A stretch of DNA of 21,595 bases from an uncultured Collinsella sp. (GTDB lineage: Bacteria > Actinomycetota > Coriobacteriia > Coriobacteriales > Coriobacteriaceae), in the NCBI GenBank assembly GCA_900549345.1, contig UROC01000027.1, forward strand, positions 1 to 21,595, in the 5' to 3' direction. Position 1 is the stretch's first letter; every line of letters starts with the position of its first letter. Shown piece after piece: positions 14,827 to 21,595 of this stretch. The translations under genes were made by a program, and so were the position numbers. Under the pieces are notes generated by a model. That model saw nothing but the letters and a program-made list of their open reading frames with translations, searched no databases and had not been told where the DNA came from.

Positions 14827-16173
14827 ATGTTCTGTTCGCAGTGTGGCGCCCCCATGGGCGATAACGACAAGTTCTGTGGCGCGTGTGGCGCTCCTAATAC
14901 CGGTGCTGCAACCTCTGCTCCTCAGGGGCAGTCTCAGCCTCAGCAGTTTGTTCCTCAGCCTAACGTGAACGTGCCCAAGGGCTGTGTAGCTCAGGCGTTT
15001 GAAGACATGACCAAGACGCCGGGCGTGCTGCAGCGCGTGTGCCAGATTGCCTTTTTGCCGGCGCTCATCTGTGTCGTGTCGGTGCTCGTGCTCTTCATTC
15101 CCGTTATCGGCGGTATCGCGGCTGCCTTCGGCTTTTTGGCTGCCTGTGCGGCAAGCGCGTGCGGTTCTGGCTTTGGCATCGAATGGGGTCGCGACCTGTC
15201 GCTCAAGGTCGATGACGGCATGGATCGTCCGTTGATGCGTTCCACGTCGTTTGGCCTTGGCGTCTTTTCGGGCGTTATTTCGAGCGTGCTCAAGGTTATC
15301 GCGGCTATTCCCGTTATTGGTGTAGCGCTTTCGCTGGTGGAGAGCGTGGTAATTGGTGCCGCGGGTGCGTACTCTTATTTCGGCTCCTATGCGCTTGAGG
15401 CCGCTCTATTTGGCTCGCTGGGCCTGTTTGTTCTGGCTATGATTGCCACGGCGGTCCTGGGTGTCTTCTTTACTATGTTCGCCGACATCGCCGTGATGCA
15501 CTTTGCGGTGACCGGTCGCGTCGAGAGCGCGTTTTCGCTCGATAAGGTCTGGGCGGCCTTTAAGAACAATAAGACCAAGCTGTTCTGCGCATCGTTCCTT
15601 CCCGAGTTTTTGACGGGTCTGGTCGCCAACGTTATCACATGGATCCTGACGCTCGTCTTTGGCACCATTGCCTCTGTCGGTATGTATAGCTACTACTACC
15701 GTCCTACGGCTATTGAGGCGCTTGTTACCGGCGGTGGCATTACGCTCGTATTGTTCTTGGTGCTGACGGCGTTTGTCACGGTATTCCTCACGGTCTTTGG
15801 CAACATGCTCAAGCATCGTGCCGTTGGCTATTGGGTTGCGCGTTATGCAAGCGAGTGGGCCGACGAGGACAAGGATGACGTCCTGACTTTTGTGTTGCCG
15901 TTTGAGAAGAAGTCCGCTCCTTCGGGTTACAGCGCTCCGGATGCTTCGCCGGCACCTGCGCCCGAGCCCGAGTCTGCGCCTGAGCCTGCGCCTGAGCCTG
16001 CACCCGAGCCGGCACCCGCACCTGCGTCTGCAACGTCGCCCGCGCCGACGTCTGCCCCGGCACCGGCCCCCGCGCCCGAGGCGACGCCTGCAGAACCCGA
16101 CTGGAATGCCGTTGCCACGCCGGCGGATGAGCCGGGCGATAATCCTGCTGCCGAAAACAATCAAACCGAATAG
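14827..16173 (+). CDS. zinc-ribbon membrane protein with Pro/Ala/Glu tail (DUF4013-like)
   Basis: 448 residues. An N-terminal zinc ribbon (C3-x2-C6, C17-x2-C20) is followed by a Gln/Pro linker (30-50) and a membrane domain from about 68 to 330 with about six long hydrophobic segments, including long Val/Gly-rich pairs around 90-115 and 145-185. FGIEWGRDLSL, VTGRVESAFSLDKVW and KNMLKH-like turns suggest the DUF4013 family, but this is an impression. The C-terminal tail (365-425) is a near-perfect PAPAPEPE-type repeat. The start at 14827 is chosen because the zinc-ribbon protein downstream begins the same way (MFC) and GAAGGGA lies about 9 bases before it; an earlier ATG at 14818 adds 3 residues. 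No function is known; it probably belongs with the two following genes. Confidence 0.7.
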   Translation: MFCSQCGAPMGDNDKFCGACGAPNTGAATSAPQGQSQPQQFVPQPNVNVPKGCVAQAFEDMTKTPGVLQRVCQIAFLPALICVVSVLVLFIPVIGGIAAAFGFLAACAASACGSGFGIEWGRDLSLKVDDGMDRPLMRSTSFGLGVFSGVISSVLKVIAAIPVIGVALSLVESVVIGAAGAYSYFGSYALEAALFGSLGLFVLAMIATAVLGVFFTMFADIAVMHFAVTGRVESAFSLDKVWAAFKNNKTKLFCASFLPEFLTGLVANVITWILTLVFGTIASVGMYSYYYRPTAIEALVTGGGITLVLFLVLTAFVTVFLTVFGNMLKHRAVGYWVARYASEWADEDKDDVLTFVLPFEKKSAPSGYSAPDASPAPAPEPESAPEPAPEPAPEPAPAPASATSPAPTSAPAPAPAPEATPAEPDWNAVATPADEPGDNPAAENNQTE

Positions 16174-16181
16174 TCGGTCGA

Positions 16182-16216
16182 GGCGCCCTGGGCAACTGAG
16201 CCCAGGGTGCCTTTTT
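16182..16216 (+). terminator. Rho-independent terminator after the first zinc-ribbon gene
   Basis: A 12-bp stem GGCGCCCTGGGC / GCCCAGGGTGCC (one G-U pair) with a 6-nt loop is followed by TTTTT, 8 bases after the stop. Confidence 0.85.
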
Positions 16217-16281
16217 CTACTGTGAAAGCAAGAAAATACCTGGGAAAACGGTTGCAGCAAAATTTCTCGGAAATTGGTCAA

Positions 16282-16293
16282 TGTTGCGCAACA
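16282..16293. promoter_or_regulatory. 12-bp palindrome upstream of the second zinc-ribbon gene
   Basis: TGTTGCGCAACA is a perfect 12-bp palindrome in the 150-base gap before 16369, suited to a dimeric regulator. No convincing -35/-10 pair was found near it, so its relation to the promoter is unknown. Confidence 0.3.
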
Positions 16294-16334
16294 ACGTCGC
16301 GGCTATTGTTGAGAACATAGACGTGTAAGGTTTG

Positions 16335-16351
16335 AAGGCGTGCGACGCCTT
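16335..16351 (+). promoter_or_regulatory. 5'-UTR hairpin just before the ribosome site
   Basis: AAGGCGT-GCG-ACGCCTT is a perfect 7-bp stem with a 3-nt loop, ending where the AGGAAAAGGAG ribosome site (16352-16362) begins. It could stabilise the 5' end or keep the ribosome site open; its role is inferred from position only. Confidence 0.4.
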
Positions 16352-16368
16352 AGGAAAAGGAGAAGCTT

Positions 16369-17046
16369 ATGTTCTGTCCCACTTGTGGTTCTCCCATTTC
16401 GGATGATGCCAAATTCTGCCCTGTTTGCGGTTCTGCCATCGGTGCCGCTCCCACCGCTCCGGCCCCTCAGCCCGCGCCGCAGCCTGCGCCTCAGCCCCAG
16501 CCTGCTCCGCAGCCCACGCAGATTCAGCCCACTCCGGTTCAGGCAGTTCAGCCCCAGCCTCAGCAGCAGTACACCGGCCAGCAGCAGTGCGCCGGCCAGC
16601 AGCAGTATGCTCAGCAGCCTGCACCTGCCCCGATGGGCTATGCTCCGATTAAGACCGACCGTGGCGTGATCGGCTGGCTCCTGCTTTCCATCGTGACCTG
16701 CGGCATCTATTCGTATTACTTCCTCTATTGCCTTGCCCGTGACATCAATGTCATGTGCCAGGATGACGGCGATTCCACGCCGGGTCTGGCAGCATTCATC
16801 TTGCTGTCGTTCGTGACCTGCGGCTTCTACGGACTCTACTGGTACTACAAGATCGGTAACCGCCTGCAGGCTAATGCCCCTCGATATGGCCTGATGTTCC
16901 AGGAGAACGGTACTACCGTTCTTATGTGGCAGATTGTCGGCGCGCTGCTGTGCGGCCTTGGCCCCATCTTTGCCATGAACATCATCATCAAGAACACCAA
17001 TGCCATGGCAACGGCTTACAACACCCGTCTTGGCGCTCGTGCCTAA
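16369..17046 (+). CDS. zinc-ribbon, DUF4234-like membrane protein
   Basis: 225 residues. It has the same zinc ribbon layout as the gene at 14827 (C3, C6, C17, C20; MFCPTCGSPI, KFCPVCGSAIG). A Pro/Gln linker (about 28-90) contains repeated QPAPQPA and GQQQ(C/Y)A units. A membrane domain then has two similar segments, IVTCGIYSYYFLYCLARDIN (108-127) and FVTCGFYGLYWYYKIGNRLQ (148-167), an internal duplication typical of the DUF4234 fold, plus a third hydrophobic segment near 184-206. AAAAGGAG lies 6 bases before the ATG. The next gene starts within its last codons. The ribbon and linker suggest a cytoplasmic sensing or assembly domain attached to a membrane part (inference); no function is established. 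Confidence 0.75.
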   Translation: MFCPTCGSPISDDAKFCPVCGSAIGAAPTAPAPQPAPQPAPQPQPAPQPTQIQPTPVQAVQPQPQQQYTGQQQCAGQQQYAQQPAPAPMGYAPIKTDRGVIGWLLLSIVTCGIYSYYFLYCLARDINVMCQDDGDSTPGLAAFILLSFVTCGFYGLYWYYKIGNRLQANAPRYGLMFQENGTTVLMWQIVGALLCGLGPIFAMNIIIKNTNAMATAYNTRLGARA

Positions 17047-17536
17047 CGATAAGAACGGCGTGAACAGCTCCCAGGGACATAAGGGCGCGGCGGAGCTCAT
17101 TCGCCGCGCCCTTTCTTGCATCGGCGCGCTCTTTGTCGCCTGGCTCGCACTCTACCTGCTCGATATCGGCTGCGTGTTTCGCCTGATGACGGGCATTCCC
17201 TGTCCGGGATGCGGCATGACAAGGGCCTGGCTGGCAGCACTGCGCCTCGATTTTGCGGCTGCCTTTGCCTACCATCCGCTGTTTTGGGTGGTGCCGATTG
17301 CGTTTGCGCTCGCGTTCGTGCGCGAGGAGGTGGCATCGAGCAAGCTAAAGCGTGGCATCGACATTGCGGTTGTTGTTCTGTGCGTGCTGGTCGTTGCCGT
17401 ATGGATCGTGCGCCTTATCAACCCGGCAGACGCGGGCCTGCTCTTTGGTGGTCACGCTCCCGCCGGAGTTCCCACCGATATCATCCACCTCGAAATCCCA
17501 CGCTGGCTCACCATCCTTCGCTCTTACCTGTCGTGA
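17039..17536 (+). CDS. DUF2752 membrane protein
   Basis: 165 residues with the DUF2752 signature CPGCGMTRA (55-63), hydrophobic segments at about 27-45, 80-95 and 110-127, and a basic loop (KLKRG) between the last two. The family is uncharacterised, small and multi-pass, and is often found near zinc-ribbon, TM2 or CD225-type proteins. The GTG at 17039 overlaps the preceding stop codon, giving the usual coupled layout; a GTG at 17060 is an alternative and has no better ribosome site, so the start is uncertain. It is probably co-transcribed with the zinc-ribbon gene upstream, and transcription ends at 17569-17608. Confidence 0.75.
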   Translation: MPNDKNGVNSSQGHKGAAELIRRALSCIGALFVAWLALYLLDIGCVFRLMTGIPCPGCGMTRAWLAALRLDFAAAFAYHPLFWVVPIAFALAFVREEVASSKLKRGIDIAVVVLCVLVVAVWIVRLINPADAGLLFGGHAPAGVPTDIIHLEIPRWLTILRSYLS

Positions 17537-17568
17537 CGGAGGACGCGCTAGAAAAGCGGTCGACACAT

Positions 17569-17608
17569 AAGCGGGGGCGAACGTTGAGATAGCGTTCGCC
17601 CCCGCTTT
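17569..17608. terminator. bidirectional terminator between DUF2752 and M20 genes
   Basis: A perfect 15-bp stem AAGCGGGGGCGAACG / CGTTCGCCCCCGCTT with a 9-nt loop lies between convergent genes. T-runs are short on both sides, so strength rests on the very GC-rich stem. Confidence 0.7.
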
Positions 17609-17642
17609 GCTCTAGCCAGGTTGTTACGGGTGGGCGTGACGG

Positions 17643-19106
17643 CTACTCGTCGCGCTTCTCCTCGCGGCGAGCGGCAGCCCGCGCATCGTGGATGCCCTTG
17701 ATGGCGGCATGGCGGGCGGTGCGGGCGTCGTGCATGGCGTCGCGGGCCTCGGCGGCCGTTGCCTTGGCAGAGCGCAGCTTGGCTGCCAGGTCGGGATTGG
17801 TCTCGGCAACCGCGGCGATTGTGGGGCCGTCGAGCTCTTCTTGCGTGGGCTCGGCCAAAAAGTCGATGGCATACTGGGCGGCTACCATGGAGCCCTTGGC
17901 GAGCACACTCTCGTCGATCTTGTAGAAGCAGGAGTGCTGGGCATAGGTGGCGCCGATCTGGGGATTGCGCGCGCCGACAAAGGCGAGCACACCTGGTACG
18001 CGACGCAGGTACTCCGAGAAGTCCTCGCCCGAAAGCGTGCCGCGGTAATGGCCCTCGCCTGTGGGGCCCAGGCACTTGAGCACAGCTTGGCGGCAGCGCT
18101 CGCTCGAGGCGGCATCGTTTTCGACCTTGTAATTGGCGATGGTGTAGTCGGTGAGCTTTGCCTCGGCGCCCAAGGCGGCCGCGGTATGCTCCACGATGCG
18201 GCGCATGAGCTCCGGCATTTCCTCGTGGGTCGAATCGCCGTAGGTGCGCACCGTGCCGGCGAGGTAGGCCGTGCCGGCGATAACGTTGCGCGCGGTTCCG
18301 CCGTGCAGCTCGCCGACGGTAATGACGGCCGGCTCGTAGGGACTGATCTCGCGCGAAACGATGGTCTGCAGAGCGTTGACGATCTCGGCGGCAACCATAA
18401 CGGCGTCGTGACCGCGCTGGGGCATGGCACCGTGGCACGAGGTGCCGCGGACGTCGATGCGGAACCAGTCGGTATTGGCCATGCGCGGTCCGGGCTCGCA
18501 GCTCACGGTGCCGGCGTCGACCTCACTCCAGATGTGCGCGGCGTAGGCGCCATCGACGCCGTCGAGCACGCCCGTGCCGATCATGAGCTTGGCGCCCTGG
18601 CCGTTTTCCTCGCTGGGTTGGAAGACGATGCGGACTTCGCCGTGGATGTCGTCGGTCATATGGCGCAGGATTTGCAGCGTGCCGAGCATCATGGCGATGT
18701 GGCAGTCGTGGCCGCAGGCGTGCATGCAGCCCTCGTTGACGCTGGCAAACTCCTCGCCGGTCTGCTCGGTGACGGGCAGGGCGTCGATGTCGGCGCGCAG
18801 CAGGATGCGGCGGCGCGGCGTGCCGTCCTCGCGATAGGCGTCGGGCGCGGTGCCGCGAAGGGTCGCCACAAGACCCGTCTTAAGGGGACGCTCGTAGGGG
18901 ATATTCATGGCGTCGAGCTGGTTGGCGATGTCAGAAGTCGTGCGCTCCTCGGCGAGACTTAGCTCCGGGTGCTTATGGAAGTGGCGGCGCTGCTTGATGA
19001 TGTAGGGTTCAAACTCGGTAGCGATATCTTGGATGGCTGCGGTGACGTCGTCAGCCGCGCGAGCCTCGGTCGCCGCCATAATCTGCTGTGCCTTGGTCTT
19101 CGTCAT
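17643..19106 (-). CDS. M20 family amidohydrolase with C-terminal helical extension
   Basis: A 487-residue cytoplasmic metallopeptidase of the M20D branch (N-acyl-amino-acid or aminoacylase-like amidohydrolases), expected to hydrolyse an N-acyl or amide bond with two metal ions. Motifs are RRHFHKHPELS (40-50), RADIDALPV (104-112), HACGHDCH (129-136, metal ligands C131 and H133), EEN (166-168, catalytic E), HIWS (H191) and QHSCFY (H391). The dimerisation domain fits residues ~205-320. Typical members are about 390-400 residues; here about 70 extra residues after DFLAEP (415-420) form an Ala/Arg-rich, probably helical tail (AARREEKRDE end). AAGGAG precedes the ATG at 19106. It diverges from the YtcJ-type gene. 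The substrate cannot be told. Confidence 0.88.
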   Translation of the reverse strand: MTKTKAQQIMAATEARAADDVTAAIQDIATEFEPYIIKQRRHFHKHPELSLAEERTTSDIANQLDAMNIPYERPLKTGLVATLRGTAPDAYREDGTPRRRILLRADIDALPVTEQTGEEFASVNEGCMHACGHDCHIAMMLGTLQILRHMTDDIHGEVRIVFQPSEENGQGAKLMIGTGVLDGVDGAYAAHIWSEVDAGTVSCEPGPRMANTDWFRIDVRGTSCHGAMPQRGHDAVMVAAEIVNALQTIVSREISPYEPAVITVGELHGGTARNVIAGTAYLAGTVRTYGDSTHEEMPELMRRIVEHTAAALGAEAKLTDYTIANYKVENDAASSERCRQAVLKCLGPTGEGHYRGTLSGEDFSEYLRRVPGVLAFVGARNPQIGATYAQHSCFYKIDESVLAKGSMVAAQYAIDFLAEPTQEELDGPTIAAVAETNPDLAAKLRSAKATAAEARDAMHDARTARHAAIKGIHDARAAARREEKRDE

Positions 19107-19274
19107 GGTCGATTTGCTCCTTGCTGGGTTGATCGCAAAATCGTACAGGCTCTCTCCAGTATGCCACCTGCCGCTAGGGCTGGTAAAGTTGCCGTTTGCC
19201 GCTTGGGGTTTTGTTACAAGGGCGGGGGAGTACACTCGGGGGTGTTGAATTTCCTGCCAGAGATGGGGATGCCC

Positions 19275-20912
19275 ATGCAACATATCGATCGGATTATCCG
19301 CTCCAAGAACGTCTTTACCGCGCAAGACGGCATCGATACCGCCCGCGAGCTGGCGATTGCCATCGCAGGCGACCGTATCGTCGCAGTCGGTGCGCCCGAT
19401 GACGTGATTGCCGCCGCTCCTGCCGCCACGTCGGTTATCGACTACGGCGAGCAGTTTGTCTGCCCCGGTTTCCATGACGCTCATCTGCACTTCTTCCATA
19501 CCTCGGTCGGCTCCTCGCCGTACATGCTCATGGATATGGGCACGTCCGAGGCTGCGCTGGTGCAGCACGCGCTCGAGTTTTCCAAGGACCTGCCCGATGA
19601 CGCTTGGGTTGTGACCCAGGGCTGGCGCGACTACCGTTGGGACCCGCCCGAGCATCCTACCAAGGCGTCGCTCGATGCGGCATTCCCCGATCGCCCCTGC
19701 GTTATGTATTCGGGCGACGGCCATACGCTGTGGCTCAACAGCCGCGCACTCGAGGCGCTCGGCGTCACGCGCGACAGCGAGCCGCCAGCGGGCGGTGGCT
19801 ACGACAAGGACGCAAGCGGCGAGCTCACGGGCATTGCTCACGAGGCGGCTGCCATGCAGCTGCTACCGCGCTGCCTTGAGTGGCTGGGCGAGGATCGCAT
19901 CGCAAGCGCTTACGCCGATCAAATGAGGCGTATGGCCGAGCAGGGCATCACCTCGATATGCGATATGTCGCTCATGCCCATGCCGGGCTGCGACTTTATT
20001 CGCGACGATGTTTACGACAAGCTGCAGGCCTCCGGCAAGCTGGGCATCCGCGCCCATCTGTTTCCCACGCTGCTGGATGACCAGTCGCGCTTGGAAGAAC
20101 TCCAGACCCGCTACGCGAACAACGCGCTGCTCTCGGCGCCAGGCTTTAAACAGTTCTTCGACGGCGTGTCGAGCGAGCATACGGCATACCTCACTGAGCC
20201 CTATACCAACCCGCGCTTCCCGGGCGACCAGGGCCGTCTGACGGTCCCCGTCGAGCGCATGCGCAAGTTGGTTCTGGCGGCAGCCGAGCGTGGCCACACC
20301 GTGCGCATCCACGTTATCGGCGACGGTGCCATCCATGCTGCGCTCGATATCTTTGAGGAGGCGGCAGAGCTGTACGGCCTGCCCCAGCACGGCCATAACA
20401 CGCTCGAGCATCTGGAGAACCTCTTGCCCGAGGATATCGATCGCCTGCGCAAGCTCAACGTGGTCGCCTCGAGCCAGCCCTGCCACATCACGCTCGATCC
20501 GGGTGGCCCAGAGCGCGACCTTGGCCTGGAGCGAAGCCGAATCATGTGGCCGTTCGCAACCTATAAGCAGCGCGGCATCCGCCAAGCCTTCGGTACTGAC
20601 AGCCCTATCACGCCCGTTACCAGCATGAACGTGCTCTACACGGCTATTACGCGCCAAGACCCCAAAAGCCACTGGCCCGAGGGCGGCTGGTTGCCGAGCG
20701 AGCGTATCGATGCGGCAACGGCTCTGCGCAACTACACCCTGGGCAGCGCCTATGCAGCGGGCGACGAGCAAAACCTCGGCAGCCTAGAACCCGGCAAATA
20801 CGCCGACCTGGTAGTCCTGGACCAAAATCCACTCACCATCGATCCCCAAGAACTCCAAGCCACCAAAGTCCAAGCCACCTACCTAGCCGGCAACCTGATC
20901 TACGAGCGCTAA
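19275..20912 (+). CDS. YtcJ-type amidohydrolase (Amidohydrolase_3 family)
   Basis: 545 residues in the most likely form. It has a metal-dependent hydrolase TIM-barrel with flanking beta-sandwich: an N-terminal strand RIIRSKNVFTAQDG, HDAHLHF (67-73, metal-binding HxH), H346 in RIHVIGDGAIH, and D442 in FGTDSPITPV near the C-terminus, then GSLEPGKYADLVVLDQNP (the usual closing beta-sandwich motif). The family includes N-substituted formamide deformylase-like enzymes; the substrate here is unknown. Three in-frame ATGs (19263, 19269, 19275) lie within 12 bases and none has a good ribosome site; 19275 is chosen because GGGG sits about 6 bases upstream and homology begins there. GTG 19242 is a further option. 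It is divergent from the M20 gene with 168 bases between; both are cytoplasmic hydrolases, possibly regulated together (inference). Confidence 0.85.
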   Translation: MQHIDRIIRSKNVFTAQDGIDTARELAIAIAGDRIVAVGAPDDVIAAAPAATSVIDYGEQFVCPGFHDAHLHFFHTSVGSSPYMLMDMGTSEAALVQHALEFSKDLPDDAWVVTQGWRDYRWDPPEHPTKASLDAAFPDRPCVMYSGDGHTLWLNSRALEALGVTRDSEPPAGGGYDKDASGELTGIAHEAAAMQLLPRCLEWLGEDRIASAYADQMRRMAEQGITSICDMSLMPMPGCDFIRDDVYDKLQASGKLGIRAHLFPTLLDDQSRLEELQTRYANNALLSAPGFKQFFDGVSSEHTAYLTEPYTNPRFPGDQGRLTVPVERMRKLVLAAAERGHTVRIHVIGDGAIHAALDIFEEAAELYGLPQHGHNTLEHLENLLPEDIDRLRKLNVVASSQPCHITLDPGGPERDLGLERSRIMWPFATYKQRGIRQAFGTDSPITPVTSMNVLYTAITRQDPKSHWPEGGWLPSERIDAATALRNYTLGSAYAAGDEQNLGSLEPGKYADLVVLDQNPLTIDPQELQATKVQATYLAGNLIYER

Positions 20913-20932
20913 GTATTCATGTCTTACCGTTT

Positions 20933-20980
20933 AACGCGGCTCGGGCAGCTTATTTTGGGATGGCGCTCGAGCCGCGTTTG
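20933..20980 (+). terminator. terminator after the YtcJ-type gene
   Basis: A perfect 11-bp stem AACGCGGCTCG / CGAGCCGCGTT encloses a 24-nt loop and is followed by TGCGTTTC, 20 bases after the stop. The T-run is weak. Confidence 0.6.
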
Positions 20981-21167
20981 CGTTTCGGTGAGGATCCGCC
21001 ATGTGCGTCCCTGCTCTGTTGGATTTGGGCGCGGGGTTGAGGTGCTGCTCCGTGCGTTCAATTTGGACATCAGCAGTGAAACCTCATGGTGTTTTGCATA
21101 CTTCCAGTTGCAGATTGCATAAAAAAGCTGAGATGTTCTTTCCGGTCCTGATGTACCCCCGCCTGGG

Positions 21168-21405
21168 CCGTGCAAAAAACGGAGTATTCAGCACCGCGAG
21201 CTCTGCCGGTGCCGCTGCGGCTGAGTAACGTTACGGAGATTGACGTCATTTTGGGCTCCGGTACGGCGCGAAGTACGCCCATTTGTCCCAACGGGGTCTG
21301 CCCACCGACCAAAACCGCCCGCTGAAGGCGTTCTTGGGACCAATAAGGTATGTCCGGCGCGTATGCAGCCGTCCTGGCTTGCTGAATACTCCCAAAAATG
21401 CACGG
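21168..21405. repeat. long inverted repeat with A-tract arms
   Basis: The left arm is CCGTGCA (21168-21174) - AAAAAC - GGAGTATTCAGCA (21181-21193). The right arm is its inverse: TGCTGAATACTCC (21380-21392) - CAAAAA - TGCACGG (21399-21405). Twenty of 26 positions match. The six unmatched bases between the two conserved blocks keep an A-tract on the plus strand in both arms. The arms are separated by 186 bases. Confidence 0.7.
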
Positions 21406-21578
21406 TGCTCCCCAGGGGACCCGTGCGCGCAGCGAAGACCATGCCCACATTCCTATCCGCATCGCCATTTTGCTGCACTGACTTTTCTGAATGCCGGGCC
21501 CGAATTAGTTAACCTGCCTCCCGTGTGGCTCCGGAGGGGCGGGGCATAAGGTTTATCGCGAGTTCCGCACGAGCCGAA

Positions 21579-21595
21579 GGCCACTTAATGTGGCC
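21579..21595 (+). repeat. hairpin at the right window edge
   Basis: GGCCAC-TTAAT-GTGGCC is a perfect 6-bp stem with a 5-nt loop, cut by the window end. The preceding GCACGAGCCGAA may extend the stem if its complement follows in the next bases. Confidence 0.5.

Larger units (their letters stand above)
20981..21595. other. 615-base region without a convincing gene, rich in inverted repeats
   Basis: Open frames here (up to 132 codons) overlap each other on both strands, lack ribosome sites and have unusual composition (Trp- and Arg-rich), so none is called. What is present instead is a 26-base inverted repeat (21168-21405), the palindromes GTAACGTTAC (21225-21234) and TGACGTCA (21241-21248), a GTCCCAA / TTGGGAC pair (21285-21291 and 21334-21340), and a hairpin at the window edge (21579-21595). 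It may be a dispersed non-coding element or the control region of a gene to the right. No known RNA family was recognised. Confidence 0.5.

Noticed and set aside
15953..16087. Tandem DNA repeat in the first zinc-ribbon gene as a mobile or CRISPR-like repeat
   Set aside because: It is only the coding of a Pro-Ala-Glu low-complexity tail with variable synonymous codons.
21070..21468. 132-codon minus-strand open frame near the right end
   Set aside because: No ribosome site, odd composition, overlaps other open frames on the plus strand and the inverted repeats; looks like non-coding sequence.

Overview
The window looks like ordinary chromosome from a high-GC gut actinobacterium of the Coriobacteriia, most likely Collinsella or a close relative. 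This is inferred from base composition, strong GGAGG-type ribosome sites, the AmaP-DUF2273-Asp23 operon, and general resemblance; no search was run. No rRNA, tRNA, CRISPR array, phage or transposase gene was recognised.

Layout. Positions 1-1564 hold the 3' end of a very large 2-hydroxyacyl-CoA dehydratase activase-type protein, a terminator, and a 3-hydroxyacyl-CoA dehydrogenase. A small membrane-anchored protein of unknown function (1835-2284) follows, preceded by a 12-codon ORF with a strong ribosome site. Two minus-strand membrane proteins come next: DUF389 (2410-3549, with an EF-hand-like loop) and an OPT-family transporter (3765-5468). The transporter diverges from coaX (5661-6512). Then come a dCMP deaminase, a NifU-type Fe-S scaffold, lgt, and a large DUF6020-like membrane protein whose 3' end appears frameshifted (8643-10922). 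YebC (10989-11795) and the AmaP / DUF2273 / Asp23 envelope-stress operon (11962-13446) follow, then a YitT-family protein. A group of two zinc-ribbon membrane proteins and a DUF2752 protein occupies 14827-17536. An M20 amidohydrolase (minus) and a YtcJ-type amidohydrolase (plus) diverge from about 19.1-19.3 kb. The last ~600 bases carry no convincing gene but contain several inverted repeats.

The most interesting non-coding signal is a family of four short hairpin elements (8505-8543, 8584-8622, 10812-10844, 13445-13481). All have a 13-nt loop carrying GGGACAGG, while the stems differ in sequence yet stay self-complementary. Three of the four begin within about 7 bases of a stop codon. Two of them form a convergent pair with matching tails between lgt and the next gene. 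This is the pattern expected of REP/BIME-like mobile palindromes.

Other points worth checking are the frameshift at about 10722 next to one of these elements, the 12-codon leader ORF or alternative frameshift at 1795-1834, the symmetrical inverted repeat between the transporter and coaX, the zinc-ribbon/DUF2752 cluster, and the structured, gene-less right end.
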